From positions 498,982-562,981 of the forward strand of contig JANPWX010019815.1 in NCBI GenBank assembly GCA_024734555.1: a stretch of 64,000 nt of DNA. The letters run 5' to 3'. Within the stretch, counting starts at the first letter, position 1; every line of letters begins with the position of its first letter. Below, piece by piece: positions 24,894 through 38,487 of this stretch. The DNA is from Trochalopteron elliotii (Eukaryota > Chordata > Aves > Passeriformes > Leiothrichidae). The position numbers and the translations under genes are program-made. The notes below the pieces were generated by a model that did not search any database, was not told the origin of the DNA, and saw only the letters and a list, made by a program, of their open reading frames with translations.

Positions 24894-27074
24894 AGTATTA
24901 TCTGTTGTTGAAGATTGTCAGCAGCACCATTCCCTTGATATAACTGAAATAAGTCTCTGCTATTAGATTGTCCTTTTAATGACTCCCTATGGAACCAATG
25001 TGGAAACTCAAACAATCATACAGTGGGTCAATTTTTTCAGGAAAGCACATGAAAGCTAAGGCAGAACCATAAAGATGTCAAATTTTCAAAATGTTCTTTG
25101 ATTGATCTACAGAGCTGTTTTATCAGATGTCTTTACTCAGGACACAAGATGGTGTCTTTTCTTTCAGGCTATATTGCTGGTAAAATCAGGCAGTCTCAGT
25201 CTGAGATAGGGTGCAGGACACATGATACTTGCTCTGGCTTTTTTGCCAGCCTGTGCCTACAGGCTGCCCCACCAAGTGGCCTCACCCGCAACACACCACA
25301 AGTCAGAACCCTTTTGAGGAAGGCTGGCAACATCAATTTAATGGTAAAAGGTCATACCTGTTGTTCACAGAGGGAACAGAGACAGACTATTATTACAGCA
25401 TTGCACCAGCCACAGAAAAAGGCATTGATAGGAAGAAGAATATAACCAGAGTGCAGCCTTTATCCTTTGCTGGACTAACTATATTTCAACTTTCAGAAGT
25501 GTTGCTACTCTCTGGGACAGATGAAACAGTGAAAACTGGTTTTGTTCCCTTCTCATGGACAGTGATTCAAGACAGAACTGATTTGTCTGCACCAGTACTA
25601 AATTCCCAGTAGCACCCAGAGGGCCAGATTCTGCCCTGGGGTGGCAGCAGGTGACTCCCAGCACAACAGTAATGCCAATGTGTGGATTACAGCTCATGCT
25701 GGAGTTATTTTACTGTCTGTGAGACAGTGTCCATGGAGGTTGGTCACCACCATAATTACAGTTATAGATGACTGTCTGCACAGAGGGGATATCTCACTCA
25801 TTCTCTTCTTCATGTGCTCTCTCTCCACAGTTCTTCAATGCCTCTCACCTTTCTTAGGAATGGACATGCTGACGTAAGTTACTCCAAAAGTAGAAGTTTG
25901 GGTGTTTGGGGTAAATGTGAGGCCTCAAGCAATCAGTAGAGTTGCAGAAAGAAAGGAATACAAAGATGCTGTAAAACTCTCTGTTCAATAGAAAAAAATT
26001 GGGGCATAGTCCTCATTGATCTATCATGGTGTTGTTGACAAAGAGGGCCAAAATTTGGAGTGCTTTAGGCACAGTTGAAAGGACACGAGGGCAGAACTGA
26101 AATACCCCAAGGGAGGGTAACCTGGAAGCCAGGTTAGCTAAGCGTAGAAGGCAGGACACTGGAGTGGAGGTAAAGAGATTGGAACATTACAGATGAAAAA
26201 CTCATCCTGACCTCAACCAGTGCACGGATTTCATGGTTTTAACTGGTACATGGGTTTCAACGCATTTGAGTTTTAAACAGATAGCTCTATATACAGCACA
26301 GCTGGTGCTCCACCCAAACAGCAAACTCAATTATAAGAATTTTGGGGAAAGAAAAGGAGAAGAAAACAGAAAACATCTCTCTGCCAAACATGGTTTACAA
26401 CCACAAACCCCAAACCATGTGCAGTTCTTCTTCCTGCATCTGTTCTGGGTAAAGTACAGAGAACAAGACAGATGGCTGAAGGCATGCAGTCTGGTGGATG
26501 TGGTGGAGTCCCATGCACATCATATAATTGGAACAGAGAGACAATTATTATTGAAGTATGGAACATCAATAAAACAGAAAGTGTAAGTTTCAAACACAAA
26601 CCATGTTTGAAATATAAAAAGGAGTACTTTTTCATACATAATTTAGTTAAATACATTGCGGAACTCCTAATCACAGCACATTGTAAATGGTAAAGATTCG
26701 CATGGAGTTCAATACCAATCAGATAAACTTAAGGACAAAAAGTGATTCAGGAGCTGAATCATCATCCAAGAGGGTCAAGTTCTTGGAATCTGGGAAATCA
26801 TTCCCAAAAGTCCCTCTCATGTGTACCTCCCATGTCCTTACACTCTTCTCTAGGCTAGTCTTGGGAGCAGGATAGTGAGGTACATAGTTTTCTGGTCTCA
26901 GCTAAGTAAGCCAAGTTTATGGAAAGGCATGTTCTCCATATCATTGTTTTTGCTGTGATTCAGCTTGTCTCTTTTTTTTTCTTATTTTTCAGTTTGTAAG
27001 TCCTACAGGGTAGAGGGACTGTATAGGAGAGATGGATAGACCCCTTAGCTCAGAGACCCTCAGACTTCATCTAA
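24894..27074. other. Unique sequence, no gene recognised
   Basis: No recognised repeat or gene. Two overlapping frames (115 codons at 25098-25445 and 127 codons at 25229-25612, +) match nothing I know. A short stretch at 25831-25873 is bounded by a strong acceptor (pyrimidine-rich ending CCACAG) and a good donor (GAC|GTAAGT) and is listed as an exon candidate. Confidence 0.55.
25831..25873 (+). other. Candidate small exon (43 nt) by splice signals
   Basis: Upstream, 25801-25830 is a near-continuous pyrimidine tract ending in CCACAG. Downstream the segment ends GAC|GTAAGT. Two of three frames are open through the 43 bases but give no recognisable peptide. Small segments flanked by fair splice sites are common by chance in long introns, so this is only a candidate, possibly a non-coding RNA exon. 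Confidence 0.15.
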
Positions 27075-27425
27075 GCATTGAGTTCTGTTTTGGGCCTCAG
27101 AGAAGTGACATAGTGACAAAACAGAGGGGCTCCAGGAAGCCTCCGGCTGGGGGGGACTGGAGGAGGGGCTGGTTTCCCCTGGAACAGAGATGGGTTTGGG
27201 GCACATGACACTATCCTGGCAGTGGCTGGTGGAAAGCTGAGTAACAATGGGCATAAGCTGAAGCTGGAGAGCTTCAGGCTGGATATAAAGACATGCTTCT
27301 TTCCCACATGGATAACCATGGATAACCAGGCAGGGCAAAAGGATTCCCAGGGAGGCTAAGCCTTCTCTAATCCTTGGAAGTTTCCAAGACCCAATTTAAA
27401 AAGTCCTTATAAAATCTGGGTAAAG
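27075..27425 (+). mobile_element. Degenerate CR1 LINE fragment, + strand
   Basis: An old, diverged CR1 piece. It shows CR1 landmarks in the right order: TTCTGTTTTGGGCCTCAG near 27082, AATGGGCATAAGCTG near 27246, CTTCAGGCTGGATAT near 27272, CCCAGGGAGGCTAAG near 27346 and CCTTGGAAGTTTCCAAGAC near 27374. The terminal octamer end is not seen, so the 3' end has been lost or has decayed. The match is clearly weaker than for the other copies. Confidence 0.6.
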
Positions 27426-30400
27426 TTCTCAGCCTCTGTTTCCACTGAGCCCTCTGGGTCCAAAGATAATGTAAATGCTAATGAAATGCCACAATTTCAG
27501 TGTGTAATTTCTCTTAGCTTCTGAAGTACATGTATTCAGGCCTTGGCATTTATGCTCATGCGAAAACAGATACTAACTTCAACTTCCTCCTTAACAATAA
27601 TTACCATTGGACCACTCCATCCCTGTCTTGAGCAAGCACACTATCTCTGGCAAAAGCAGAGAGCAGGTTTTCAGCTGGTGTAAGTCAGTGCAGTGTCACT
27701 GGAACCAAGAGGCCGTGCTGAGCTACACCATTTCAAAGTCTGCCCCTACACACTTCAAATGTCCGTCCCTCACCATCCCCCTGGTTGGTGCGAGCATGGG
27801 TGGGGGGTCAGGGAGGTGTGCAGCACACCAGACGGTGTAGAGACAAACGGATAGGGTGGGGAACCTTGCTGGCACACAAGGCTGTGCTTGTGCTCCCACC
27901 GTGGGGAGGGGACGAAGAGCTTGCACCATCGCACTCAGGCCAGCAGAGAGCCTAGCCAGGCATCTCACACCGGGACTCGGCAGGGGAGGAGGAGATGGAA
28001 GAGGAGGCTGGTGCTGCCTCTTCCCTTTGCTGAGCTGACAAGGCTCCCTTTTCCTTTGGAGGGTGCTGCTGGATGGGCAGTGAGGTTCAGGCGTGGTGCT
28101 ATCAGCGGCTGTGCTGCGGGATCCTAAACAGCACACCACAGAGCTGCCTTCAGACTGACAGTGGGGTGCTGACATGATGCTGTGCTGCCTGCACAGCTGC
28201 CCTTTCCTAGGGCACTTTCTTTAACTCTAAACATGCTCTTTAAAGAGGAATGACCCTCGCCTGGGATTTGCTAACTTCAAGCATCCAACCTACTCTGTAC
28301 TGGAATGACCAAGACTAATGGGATAGATTATTGCCTCCATTGCCACAGGTGCAGTATAATACCAAATTTATCTGTTATATAGAAACAGTGAAAGTCCTAC
28401 AAGCCAGCTTGGTGTTAAACTAGCTTTGGTGTCCTCTATGGGCCTAAAAAATGTTTGTGTATAATTTAGACCTTACCAGTGTCACTCTGCTTGCTATCCG
28501 TATGCAAAACAAAGTATCACCAGGCACCTGTTTTGCTTTTTCTCTTTTCCCAAAACAAAGTGAGGACACAGGCAATACAGTGATGGAGCATTTAATCCGT
28601 GTTCTCTAGCTGGAGCAGAAAAGAGTAAACGTCCTGGCCGGCAGCAACAGCTGTGCTTAGAGGAGAAGCTGGAGCCTGCCCTCTATCAGCATGGTTTTAA
28701 TGATGAACAGGTTTTGAGCCTTCAAGCTAAATTCCTCCCAGAAGGAAGCTCCCAGCTGTAACACATCACTGCCACCCAGCAGTGTTACTCCAGCAAATGA
28801 TTGTCTGGAACATGATTTCGTAGGGACCCTTTTTCTGTGTCCAGCTTTATGCTCCCATTTCTCCCACTTCCCTTTCCAAGATCCCATTTAAAAATGCAGA
28901 TATTGGCTGGTTGGCACTGCAAGGTAGTGCGAGATGTTTTTTCTCTTTCCCAGCAGAGAGTGAAGCCAGGCAGGATGTGTTTCCACAGAGGAACCTGTGG
29001 ACACATGCACTGGCTGCTCATGGCACACACTCAACAGAGAAGAATTTCCGTACACATTTTGGTGTTCCACCTGTGTCCAACTTCCTTACACTGCAACACA
29101 GAGTGATTGAGTCATCTCATTTATGTTAGTGGGACTACTCACTATAGCACTACTCATCAGAAAAAGAGGTACTCCAGGCAGGCCACAAATATCTGATCAT
29201 GCTTAAATTTGTGTATGTTTGCTTTAGGCATGATTTAAACACCTTCACATGATGCCTTATAACAGCTACAAGCTTCTGAAAAGTCAGAGGAATGCAGGAC
29301 TGCCTTGGTGTTACAGGGAAAAAGCATAGGCCAGACAAACAAAGCAAACATTGTGAGGAAGAACAAAAATCAAAAGAAAAAAACAGGAAAGTAAAAAAAA
29401 AGTTACAATACCTGTGTGGTTTTTGAGCTGATCTATTAGTACCAGTGAAAACATTCCACTTTTTTAATATAATGAACGGCTTCAAAAAACATCGGAAATT
29501 ATGTTCATGAGGGACATGTGCTCTGTACCTCACCTGCCATATGTGTAAAATAGTTACTGAGTGGGAAAAGTACCACTACTTTTATTATATTGGAGAAGAG
29601 GAAACCAGGGAGAAGAGGTGTTTTTAGCTCCTTGTCTCCTGAACAACAAAGCTCTCAGACTGAGGCTGGGTGTCACTAATACTGTTCTTTTGAATCATCT
29701 GAATTACAGCTTTTATGAAATGATTTGTGAAGAAACTTGTGAGATGTTATATTCAGTTTTACTGCCTTTGTCTTTGCAGTATATTATATGTCTAGATTGT
29801 TTCTGTTTTGCAGTTCTGCTGGATATCTTCCTAGTGGATAGTGACAGCAGTATATGATCACAGTTCAAGCCTCATAGATACACACCATAGGTACATGCAA
29901 ATCATACTAAGGCATTTCAAATTTCAACAGGGCTGACTTAGGTCCCTGCTGCCAAAGAGGATGGAGTCTCTTCACTTTAGCTTGGTCAGATGGGTTGCTG
30001 TTCTTCCAAACCTGGCATTCACTCCACAGGCAACTCATGTCCCAGATGATTTCTTGGAAGTGCCAGCATTTCCTTGTGGAACTCCTTTCACCTCAAACAA
30101 GCTCACACCCTTCCTGTACAGCATACTGCAGGACACATGCTGGGGCCAGTTTGTAGCTTGCAGCAATGTCTCAGCAGGCATAGGAGTTACCTGGATCACA
30201 CCACTTTTCAAGATACTCCTGAGCCAGACAGTTTTTAAAACTGTGTTTTGAAGAGCCAAGAACATCTCCCCTGCATTGTGAGCAGCTTTTCCTACTGCCT
30301 TCATCTAAGCTGCTTTGCAGTGTGTGTGCACCCCATGATTATTCTCCTGGTTGGACCAACTGGATGGCAGAATTGAAAAGCAGGGAACAGGCAAGAAAAT

Positions 30401-30938
30401 GTTGGGTCCCAAGTGCCAAGTGAGGAAGGCTTCTGACTCTAGAGTCTAGAACCAAAGTCTTCCCTTCATATCCTGAAGGATGAGTTTTACACAAGGCCCT
30501 GGGCCAGCTGAAGGGATTTACAAAAGACCTCACTAATTTTTCAGGTGCCCTTGAAATATGTCCTTTCAACAGCACAAGATCCTGCTGCTGTCTGCCAGCT
30601 CTGCTGAGGAAGCTTTTAGAGTGCTTAGCAGCACCACTTGAAGAAACTTGAACAGAAAGCTTCAGACCAAATGAATCATGGAAAACATTTTCCTGATGCA
30701 TAGCTAGGAAGGACAATATTTTTTTTCCTTCACAGATGTGTATTTTGAAGAGAAAAATAAACATTTTGGCTACTTTTCTATGATCCAGACTCTTCCTGCA
30801 TAGATTTACTTCAACTAGTACCGTGTGTCTGAGTGCTGATCTTCTCTCTTTGAAGAAACCAAGCTGATCAGGCTTGAGTCTAGCATAAGCCGTACACCTC
30901 CCTTCCACTTTACCACCCTTCTTTATAAACCTTATTTC
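27426..30938. other. Unique sequence with a GC-richer patch, no gene recognised
   Basis: Mostly AT-rich unique DNA. The patch at about 27770-28190 is GC-richer, with roughly a dozen CpGs, too sparse for a clear CpG island. The longest frame is 189 codons on the minus strand (30339-30908); it has no recognisable domain, and a frame of this length is expected about once by chance in this much sequence. Confidence 0.55.
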
Positions 30939-30939
30939 T

Positions 30940-30999
30940 GGTTGGGTGGGGGTTTTTTTGTTTGTTTGGTTTTTGGTTTTTTTTTTGTTTGTTTTTTTA
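30940..30999 (+). repeat. T/G-rich simple repeat
   Basis: Sixty bases of T and G with TTTG and GGTTTTT words, similar in composition to the tract at 19500-19632. It is low-complexity DNA with no gene associated. Confidence 0.85.
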
Positions 31000-33900
31000 T
31001 CATAGGAGGGATGACCAAGGATTTCAAACTGCAGACTCTTTGGTAAAAACTGTTAATGCTGTTGTTATGGTTCAGTTGACTGTACTTTTCATATCTGCTT
31101 TATCTCCCTGATGGTGCAAAAGAGCATGCCTGGATGTCTCTCATAGCCAAAAAAATCAGCAAAGCTAAACTCAAGCCCACCAAAATCCTTACAAGAAACA
31201 GCCTCACGAAGGGTGCTGGAAGTTTCAGGCACTGGGCCAGGCTCTCTTCATGGTAGCATCCACCTTGATTTAACAGGCAGAGAACTGGTAAAGTGGGTTT
31301 TTTGTTTGTTTCAGCTTGGGAAACAGAAGAAAGGTGTGAAAACCATACAGATAGTAATTTTCAGAACAAAGATGAAATGTTTGATGATCACGTCTCTTTA
31401 TGTATGCCTAGTTAGACACAACTTTAATGCCTTTATTTTTAACTTACAGAGAGAGATGTTTCTTTTCCTTTGCTTTTTTTGTGCCACCATACTTGTTCAG
31501 TGTGAAAAATCATTGTTTAGACTTACTTTGAAGGTACAGAAATGCTCACATTAAGAGAATAGCCTCTTGGTTAGCTGTGCCTGCCCTAGGGGTCAGGCTT
31601 TTTCCCTGTGTCTTTTAGTCTGTATTTGAAGTCCGGTAAGAATTAGCCACTCATAGTGGGCACATTACCTTATTTGTTTTGGCAGCCAGGGAGCAGATAA
31701 AAGGGACAGGCTTCCCATTCCCTGCCCCAGGAGAGCTATCCCTGAATGCTAGCTGAGACCCTACCATGGGCAGGGGAAATTGCAGTGGGTCAAATGCACA
31801 ACTGGTGCAGGCTCCCTGCCCACAAACCCCAGGCCTAGAGGTAAAAAAAAACCCCCTTCCTCTTTCTAAATATATTTGATGTTGTTTTGAAAAGCCTCTG
31901 CATAAACCAAACTAATCCCTTCCAAATTAGCTGACAAACCTGTTTGTCACCCCTTGCCCATTTTGTATGATTATTGACATGCATAGCTGAAATTCCAGTG
32001 ATGTGAGTGAACGATGGCATCTAGAACTGTATTCAAGGTGCCATTTTGGATTCTTACCTCTGCAGGTAGTCAACGGCAGAAATATTTTTAATATCTTAAA
32101 AAATGAATGAATTTATAACCAGTGAAATCACCTCTTCTGTGCCATGGGATAAAACACTGTCTTCATAGCCTAAGAAGCCTTTGAGCCCTGAGGAAAACAA
32201 CACATTGCTTGAAATGTGACTAACTAAAATCCACACTAAAACTTAGATTAATGTTTTTAAGAAAGAAGTAGGATGGGAATTAAAAGCAAGTGTGTGCCAC
32301 ATCCAATTTTTTAACTTCTGGGCACAGTGTAGAGAGCATAATCAATTCAATTGCCTTTTACACAGTGTTGCATACTTTCCATTAAATGGTCTCCAACTCA
32401 ATACTGCTTAACCCTTTATCTGAAGAATCAATATTCAAGGCATGGAGAACTTGCCTAGTGCTCGAAGCAATATCCACAGGCTAAGCCAATTTTTGATACT
32501 CAAAGTCTCTTATAAATGAGGTTTAATTGCCTCTCACCAGCAATCAGGGTCAGATTTCTGAAGAGACCCTAGTACTCTGGCGTTAAGATTAAGCTGTGGT
32601 ATTTTTTGTAAGGAAAGCATCAACAAATTCCTGAGATGTGTTTCTCTAAAGATGAATATTGGATACAACCTAAGATGCCTAAAAGTCAAGAGTTGTACTG
32701 GATTAAGAAGTCACAAGGGAAAAAGGTGTGATTACTGACTGCACTATGAAGACTGCACTCTAGGAAGTTGAACAGACAGGTTATGGTTGTAGAAATACTT
32801 CCTAGTTTTTGACTTTATAATCTTACAGTTCCTTCAATAAAACTTTTAAATGTAAGCTGATAAAATAATAATATTAATGTTAGTTCATGTCACAAAAAGA
32901 GGCTATAGACCATGTCAAAATATTTCTGAGCGCCAGATGGACAAATTGGTAGTACTGTGTTGTAACTGTGATCATTTAGGGGTAGAAGTGGGTCAATGCT
33001 TGAAGGGAGAGTTACTGTGTCTTAATTGAAACAATTGATACAGCTGGAAAAAACTGGTGAGCTGGAGAAAAAATGGTCTGCAAATGTTTACTGTATTTTT
33101 TCATATATGAGCTACTTTGATAGAAGATTTGACTTCTCCATACAAACCATATGTCAATTAAATAGACTAAGGAATTACTTTCTAGACTGATTTTAAAATT
33201 TTTCTTGGATCGCCCTGCTAAACCATGGGACCTCTTATCATGTTATCTAGCCTCTTTGTGTAATGACTGTACTTCCTAAGTTACTCATTCATAAAGGTCA
33301 CAGTCCTGCCTTTAAACCAGACTAGTTTTGTTATCTGAATAAGACCTGTTGAAGAGCAAGAAGCTCTAGCAGTCACATTTTCCCTTGATCTGAGTGATTG
33401 CTGCATTTGTTCATACAACAGATGGCCAAGACAGGACTTGGAGAACAGAGTTAAAATAACAAGTACAGCCTTATCATTAATTGAAAACTCATAGAAATCA
33501 GAAGCCGTTGTCGGTCACAGTGACATCTCTGCTTGGTGGCTTTTCAGAGGCAGCATCACTTGTTTATTTCCCTTTGCAACACGAAAAGCCCAGCATGGGC
33601 AACACCCATACCAAGCATGCAATGGATCTGCGCAGCTGAATCATGACATTGAAATAAGCTTTCCCTTTCCTCTGGACAGGTTCTCACCTGGGTAATAGCA
33701 TGTGCAGAGCTTAATCTGTCCAGATAATTTTCAGTGACAGAGGCATGTCCTCTGCCCTGTCCCCACCAGACCCTGAGCAAAAATGCAACAGTGGGGACTG
33801 CGTGCCAATAACTGTGAATTTGGTGCTTCTCAACTGCAGTGGGTCGAACTGTTGGAAACAAGAACAAATGCATGTTCACTTGGCTGTTCTGTTCTGTCAG

Positions 33901-34390
33901 TTCTAATCAAGAAAACTGTGGATTCTCAGCATATTTCAATCACAGCAATTCTGTAAATGTAATTCAGCCTGTTGTACATGACTACAGCTTATAGACCTTT
34001 CCTGTGAACTCTGTCTTTCCTTAGACCCCTGATGAACTGACCTGCTTGTCTGCAATGATGCCTCTCAATATGCTGGAAAATCTGACAGTGTCTAATAACA
34101 GCCATTTCTGGATTCAACTGCTATAAAAAAATTTCAGAATAAAAAGAATTTAGAATACTCCAAGCATGATCAGTGTTCAGTGATAGCACAGCTAAGTATT
34201 TTCACCAAAAATTTCAAATAGCTAGGCAGTCAAAATAGTTAATGAGCACAAAGCCAGTTATTTTATTTCAATAAATACATGTAACAACTCATTTTCTACT
34301 GTTTTGCTTGGGCTTTTGAAAATTATATTAGGTAGAAATAATAGAAGGATTGTTTGTGGGTTTTTTTGTTAAACATTCTAGGAATTTCCC
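31000..34390. other. Unique AT-rich sequence, no gene recognised
   Basis: Nothing recognised. A short similarity to CR1 wording (GGGCCAGGCTCTCTTCATGG near 31231) is too brief to call. A TATA-like word (AGATAAAAGG) lies at 31695-31704 without other promoter features. Confidence 0.6.
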
Positions 34391-34392
34391 TT

Positions 34393-34443
34393 TTGTTGTG
34401 GTTGTTGTTGTTGCTCCTGCTGCTGTTGTGGTGGTTGTTGTGG
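34393..34443 (+). repeat. Imperfect trinucleotide repeat (GTT / GTG / CTG)
   Basis: About fifty bases of interrupted triplets, mainly GTT with GTG and CTG substitutions, on the + strand. It is simple sequence with no open frame of interest around it. Confidence 0.8.
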
Positions 34444-34444
34444 C

Positions 34445-37400
34445 AATTCACTATTAAATTAATTTTGCCTGGGGAGGTTTCAGGCAATTCTGTGTGATGT
34501 CACATGTGTCTCTGTGTCTTACCTCCTCAACACCATACACCTGATTACCTGACTGAATGGTTTTGTAGGACCTTCTCTCTGTTCATCACAACTGGATGTC
34601 TTGGTCCTTCCTGGATTGCTGGTGTCTGAGCAGGCTGGGGGTTGGTTGAGACAGAGGGAGATCAGGGTAGAACCAAAACCTGCTGGTCCTCCTTTCTGCA
34701 GAGATCTCTCACTAGGAGTGAAGATGGGGAAGGGAAGGACTTGTGTCCCATGCCCCTCACACCCCTCCTCAGCTTCCAGTGCCACCTGCAAAGTCAGGTC
34801 TGTGCAGGTCTTTGCATATAAAAGAAGGAGAGCACCTTTTCAGGTAGTATATGCTGCTCAAGCAGATATGTCTACCTTTTCCCTAAAGAAAGGAAAGGGA
34901 AAAGAGATGATTTCAGCAGCATCATCTTCTACAACTACATGTCAGAAGACCTAGGTTACTGTCTGATTGTCTTTTCCTAAAGGCAGTCTCATAGTGAAAT
35001 TTATGTGTTTAGGCCTTGAGCATTTTGATGGAGCAAAACTACGAATAATCCATTTGAGCTAAGTGGATATATTAAAAGACATACACGCAAGCCCCCAAAA
35101 TCCTGCCAAGTGTATGACAAGCAGTGGGTATATAAAAAAGTCTTCTCCATCTTAGAGGTGAAGTTTGGAAATGGAGTAGTACCCGTTTAGTTTTTCTAGC
35201 TTTATGTTAGTATGAGACATCTGGTAACTTTTCTGAGACCCTGCCCCAACATTAGTCCCACCAGAAAGAACTGCTTCAGAGACTGTTGAAGAGTCCTTTT
35301 CATACTGATGTCCAGGCTGATATGGTTGTGGTTGGAAGTGATAGCCACACAATCCAGAAATGTTCCTTCTCCCTATGAGGATTTCTTTTTGGGATGGCAG
35401 TTGTTGATGGATAGATGTTCTTACTTTAACAAATGAAACGTAAGAACAGGTTGAGAAAATCCTTAACTGCTGAAAGTGCACCAGGGACAGCTTTTCCATG
35501 TTGGTGCTTCTGTTTACAAAAGCTCTTACCAAAGCTGTTACAAAGATTAAATATGAATAAACCCCCCGCACAGGGGCCAGGCCATTTTAAAGCTCGCTTT
35601 ATTTGTGTTGCCCTTTTTCTCTGATCATATGACTGTTGAAATCCATCTACTATGCCTTGTCTTCCAGGTTGCAGGATTTGCTGGAGAGTTTTGTCCCTTG
35701 CAAGCTGCAACATTAGGATCTTTGGTACATCTTAAAGTCAATGAAGCTGAGGGATGCATTTCTGCAACATCCTCCTGCACACATTGCAGATCCTAGATCA
35801 TAGCAGCACAGGTTTGCATAGGCTTTGAGAACTGTCATACTGCAGTTGTGTAAATAACACAGCTAAAATAACCATGTTGAAGAAATTGTATTGGAAAAGT
35901 GAACATTTAGCCAGCCTAACCAATCTGGCATTACAGTGGAAGCCTCCAGCATACATCATAACTCTTAAATGTACTTAATTTTAACAGTCACTCTGCTCCA
36001 CCATGAGCAAGTGTAAAGAGCAGCTGAAGGAGTGAGACAGTCACATACACCCCCCCACCAATTCTTTTTTGAGTAAAGCATATTTTGCTCCTGCTGGATT
36101 TATTTTCCCCTAAGGCAAAGATTATGTTGACTGTAAGCTGCAGTGCTTGAGGTTATGGAAACACATAGCCGTAGTGTTTGATTTCTCTTCCACCTGTCTT
36201 GCTGTGCTAAGTCTGTCTCTTACAAAGATAACACCTTTGTTACAGAAACATGTAAAAGGAACTTGCAAGTGACTTCACTCATGCTCAAGCAAGTGGGAGA
36301 GGGAGTCATAGATGTCATTGTGCCCAAAGCTGAAGAAAATTCTTCCAGAAGTGAAAATCAGCATGTTCAGACAAGCAGTGCAAGGGTGATACTTCACTTC
36401 AGCAAGGATCTGTCTGTATCAGCAGATGCAAGTGAAGTAGTTTCAGCATGTGGGCGTCAAATGAAACCTAAAGTATACGGTGGACTTAGTGACTCTCCAT
36501 TTGTTAGCTTTACAGACCTGGGTTTGCAAACAGTTTGGATAATTCTGTGACCCAAAAGAGAAGCCAGCTGTTTCCAGGCTTCACTTTCAATCACTTCTTC
36601 CTACTCTCTGAAAACAGGAAGAGGAAAAAAGTACATAAAAAAAAAAATATAAAAGAAATTTAAAATCCTGCTTCCTGTCATAAGAGGCTCCAATTGACAC
36701 ACTGTTTTTCTTGATAAAAGAAGTGTCCTTTTTCCCTAGGGATCAGCAGGCAAATGGCTACGGCCCAGCCAGGAGGACTGTGTGCTGCAAAGAGATTTAT
36801 GATGTAATGTCCCAAGGATTCAAAGGGTTTCCCTTCCTCAACTCTTCTTTGGAGCCTGCCCCACCAGGAATATGAGGTCAAGCCCCTACTGATCTATCCA
36901 AATGGGGGAATTGTCATCAGCCATAATGGGGAATAAGGCTGGAGCAATCCAACATCCAAATATGTACAAGTGGTTATAAAGAAAACACTCTGCAAGTATT
37001 TTTGCAGTGTTTTTGATTTCCTGCTCTGGGTCTCAAAGCTCTTTGCAGGTTGTCTTCACCATGTATCTCTGAAAAAGGTAAAAGGAAATGGTAAAACCAT
37101 GTCCACCATGGCATAATGACTCCTAAACAGGCCAAATAATGTAAGAGCCCTGAACATGAAATATAGCTCTATCAGTGTCTTGTGGGCCTGATACAACCAT
37201 CGGGCATATCAAAATGAAAGTAGAGAAAAGAGCCAGCAGGCAGAATTTTGAAAGACCGTCCAAAAGGGTACCTTTAATTGCAACATACTTTCTCTTTCAT
37301 GTTCATCTCTCCAGCAAATCTGAACCTCAGTGGGTAGACCTCACCCCTTCTTTTTGCCATTGCAATAGGAAGGAAGCATCTTGCTGTATTAATCTCAACT

Positions 37401-38309
37401 AAGAAACCATGGAACTAGGAATGTGTTTGAGCCATTCAGTGAGGATTTCCTGCTTGGAAATGCACAAGAAACATATAAGGTCTGTTGTGGGACAGAAGCT
37501 GTGCTACCTGGATTTCCACCGAACCTGTTTCTGAAAGCTATATCACCTTCAGCCAAAAAAGAATGGCATCTCAGGATGATTTATAAACCTTGGCTGTATT
37601 GCTACTGTAAGTAAAATAATGAAGTCTCAGGGCAATAATTTATTCTGCTAAGATAACCTTTTGCATCACTCTGGCAGCATATTGTAGCCTTTTTGGTTGT
37701 GCATTATATTTACACCCTCTTCACACTCCTGCAACAATGCAAAGGGAAAACATAGAAATTAGAACCTTCATGTTCTTCATACTGAGGGAATCTAATATTT
37801 GTTATGAACTTCCATTCCAGCTCAATGTTGCACAGAAAACTGGTTTGCTTCTGGATACCCTTTTTAGTGTTGTCCAAGGGACCCAGTGACTGGTCACATT
37901 TGCCCACATTTTTTAAAATGATTATGATATAAAGGAAAATATGATTGCACTGTTCTTAACAGGTGGCTGTATCTTTCCACCATTCAGCACCTTGTCATAG
38001 GTGTATCTTGTTCTTCTGTAGGTGCCAAATGCCATGTTATCACTGTACTCAGCCACTAGCTCTATTCAGGCACAGAGGACCACCTGAACTTTGAAGGTCC
38101 ATCTCTGGTTGCCCCTTAGACCTCAGTTTTCAAACTGACATCTGTATGGACAATTAGGCTTGGGAGTAGTATCCCCAAACCATATAAGATGTATGCAGAA
38201 AATTGTGAGTATGAATATGATGTTTCTAGGCTTTTTCCCTTCCTAGCAAAGATGGCAACTGATTTCCCAAGGATCGCAGAAGATAGGTGATGGTGCTGTC
38301 CTTTCCAAT
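34445..38309. other. Unique sequence, no gene recognised
   Basis: No known gene or repeat. A 139-codon frame on the minus strand (35152-35571) overlaps another minus-strand frame (35426-35713). A 95-codon + frame is at 36263-36550. None has a recognisable domain. A possible acceptor (TGTCTTCCAG) at 35658-35667 precedes 129 bases of open frame ending in a stop, but no partner exon was found. An A-rich run is at 36638-36650. Confidence 0.55.
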
Positions 38310-38487
38310 GTTAAGTGCACAGAAAGGTGCTGGGGTCACCATTCTTGAAGGTGTCCAAGAGGCGTCTAAATCTGGTGCTGGGTGATGTGGTTTAGAGGTT
38401 ACAGTGCAAGTGGTGGGTTGACAGTTGGATTTGATGATCTCAAAGGTCTCTTCTGACTTCAATGATTCTGTTGATTCTACAATTCTG
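38310..38487 (+). mobile_element. CR1 LINE 3' end, + strand
   Basis: The last 180 or so bases of a CR1 copy. Visible landmarks are GGTGCTGGGGTCACCATTC near 38326, GAAGGTGTCCAAGAGGCG near 38347, GATGATCTCAAAGGTC near 38432 and the terminal repeat AATGATTCTGTTGATTCT from 38461. The 3' end carries three degenerate ATTCT-type units and no poly(A), as expected for CR1. The copy is strongly 5'-truncated and non-coding. Confidence 0.85.

Noticed and set aside
31225..31270. Possible CR1 fragment
   Set aside because: Similarity is limited to about 20 bases around CCAGGCTCTCTTCA and then disappears.
31690..31710. TATA-like box AGATAAAAGG
   Set aside because: No initiator, CpG context or exon nearby; such words are frequent in AT-rich DNA.
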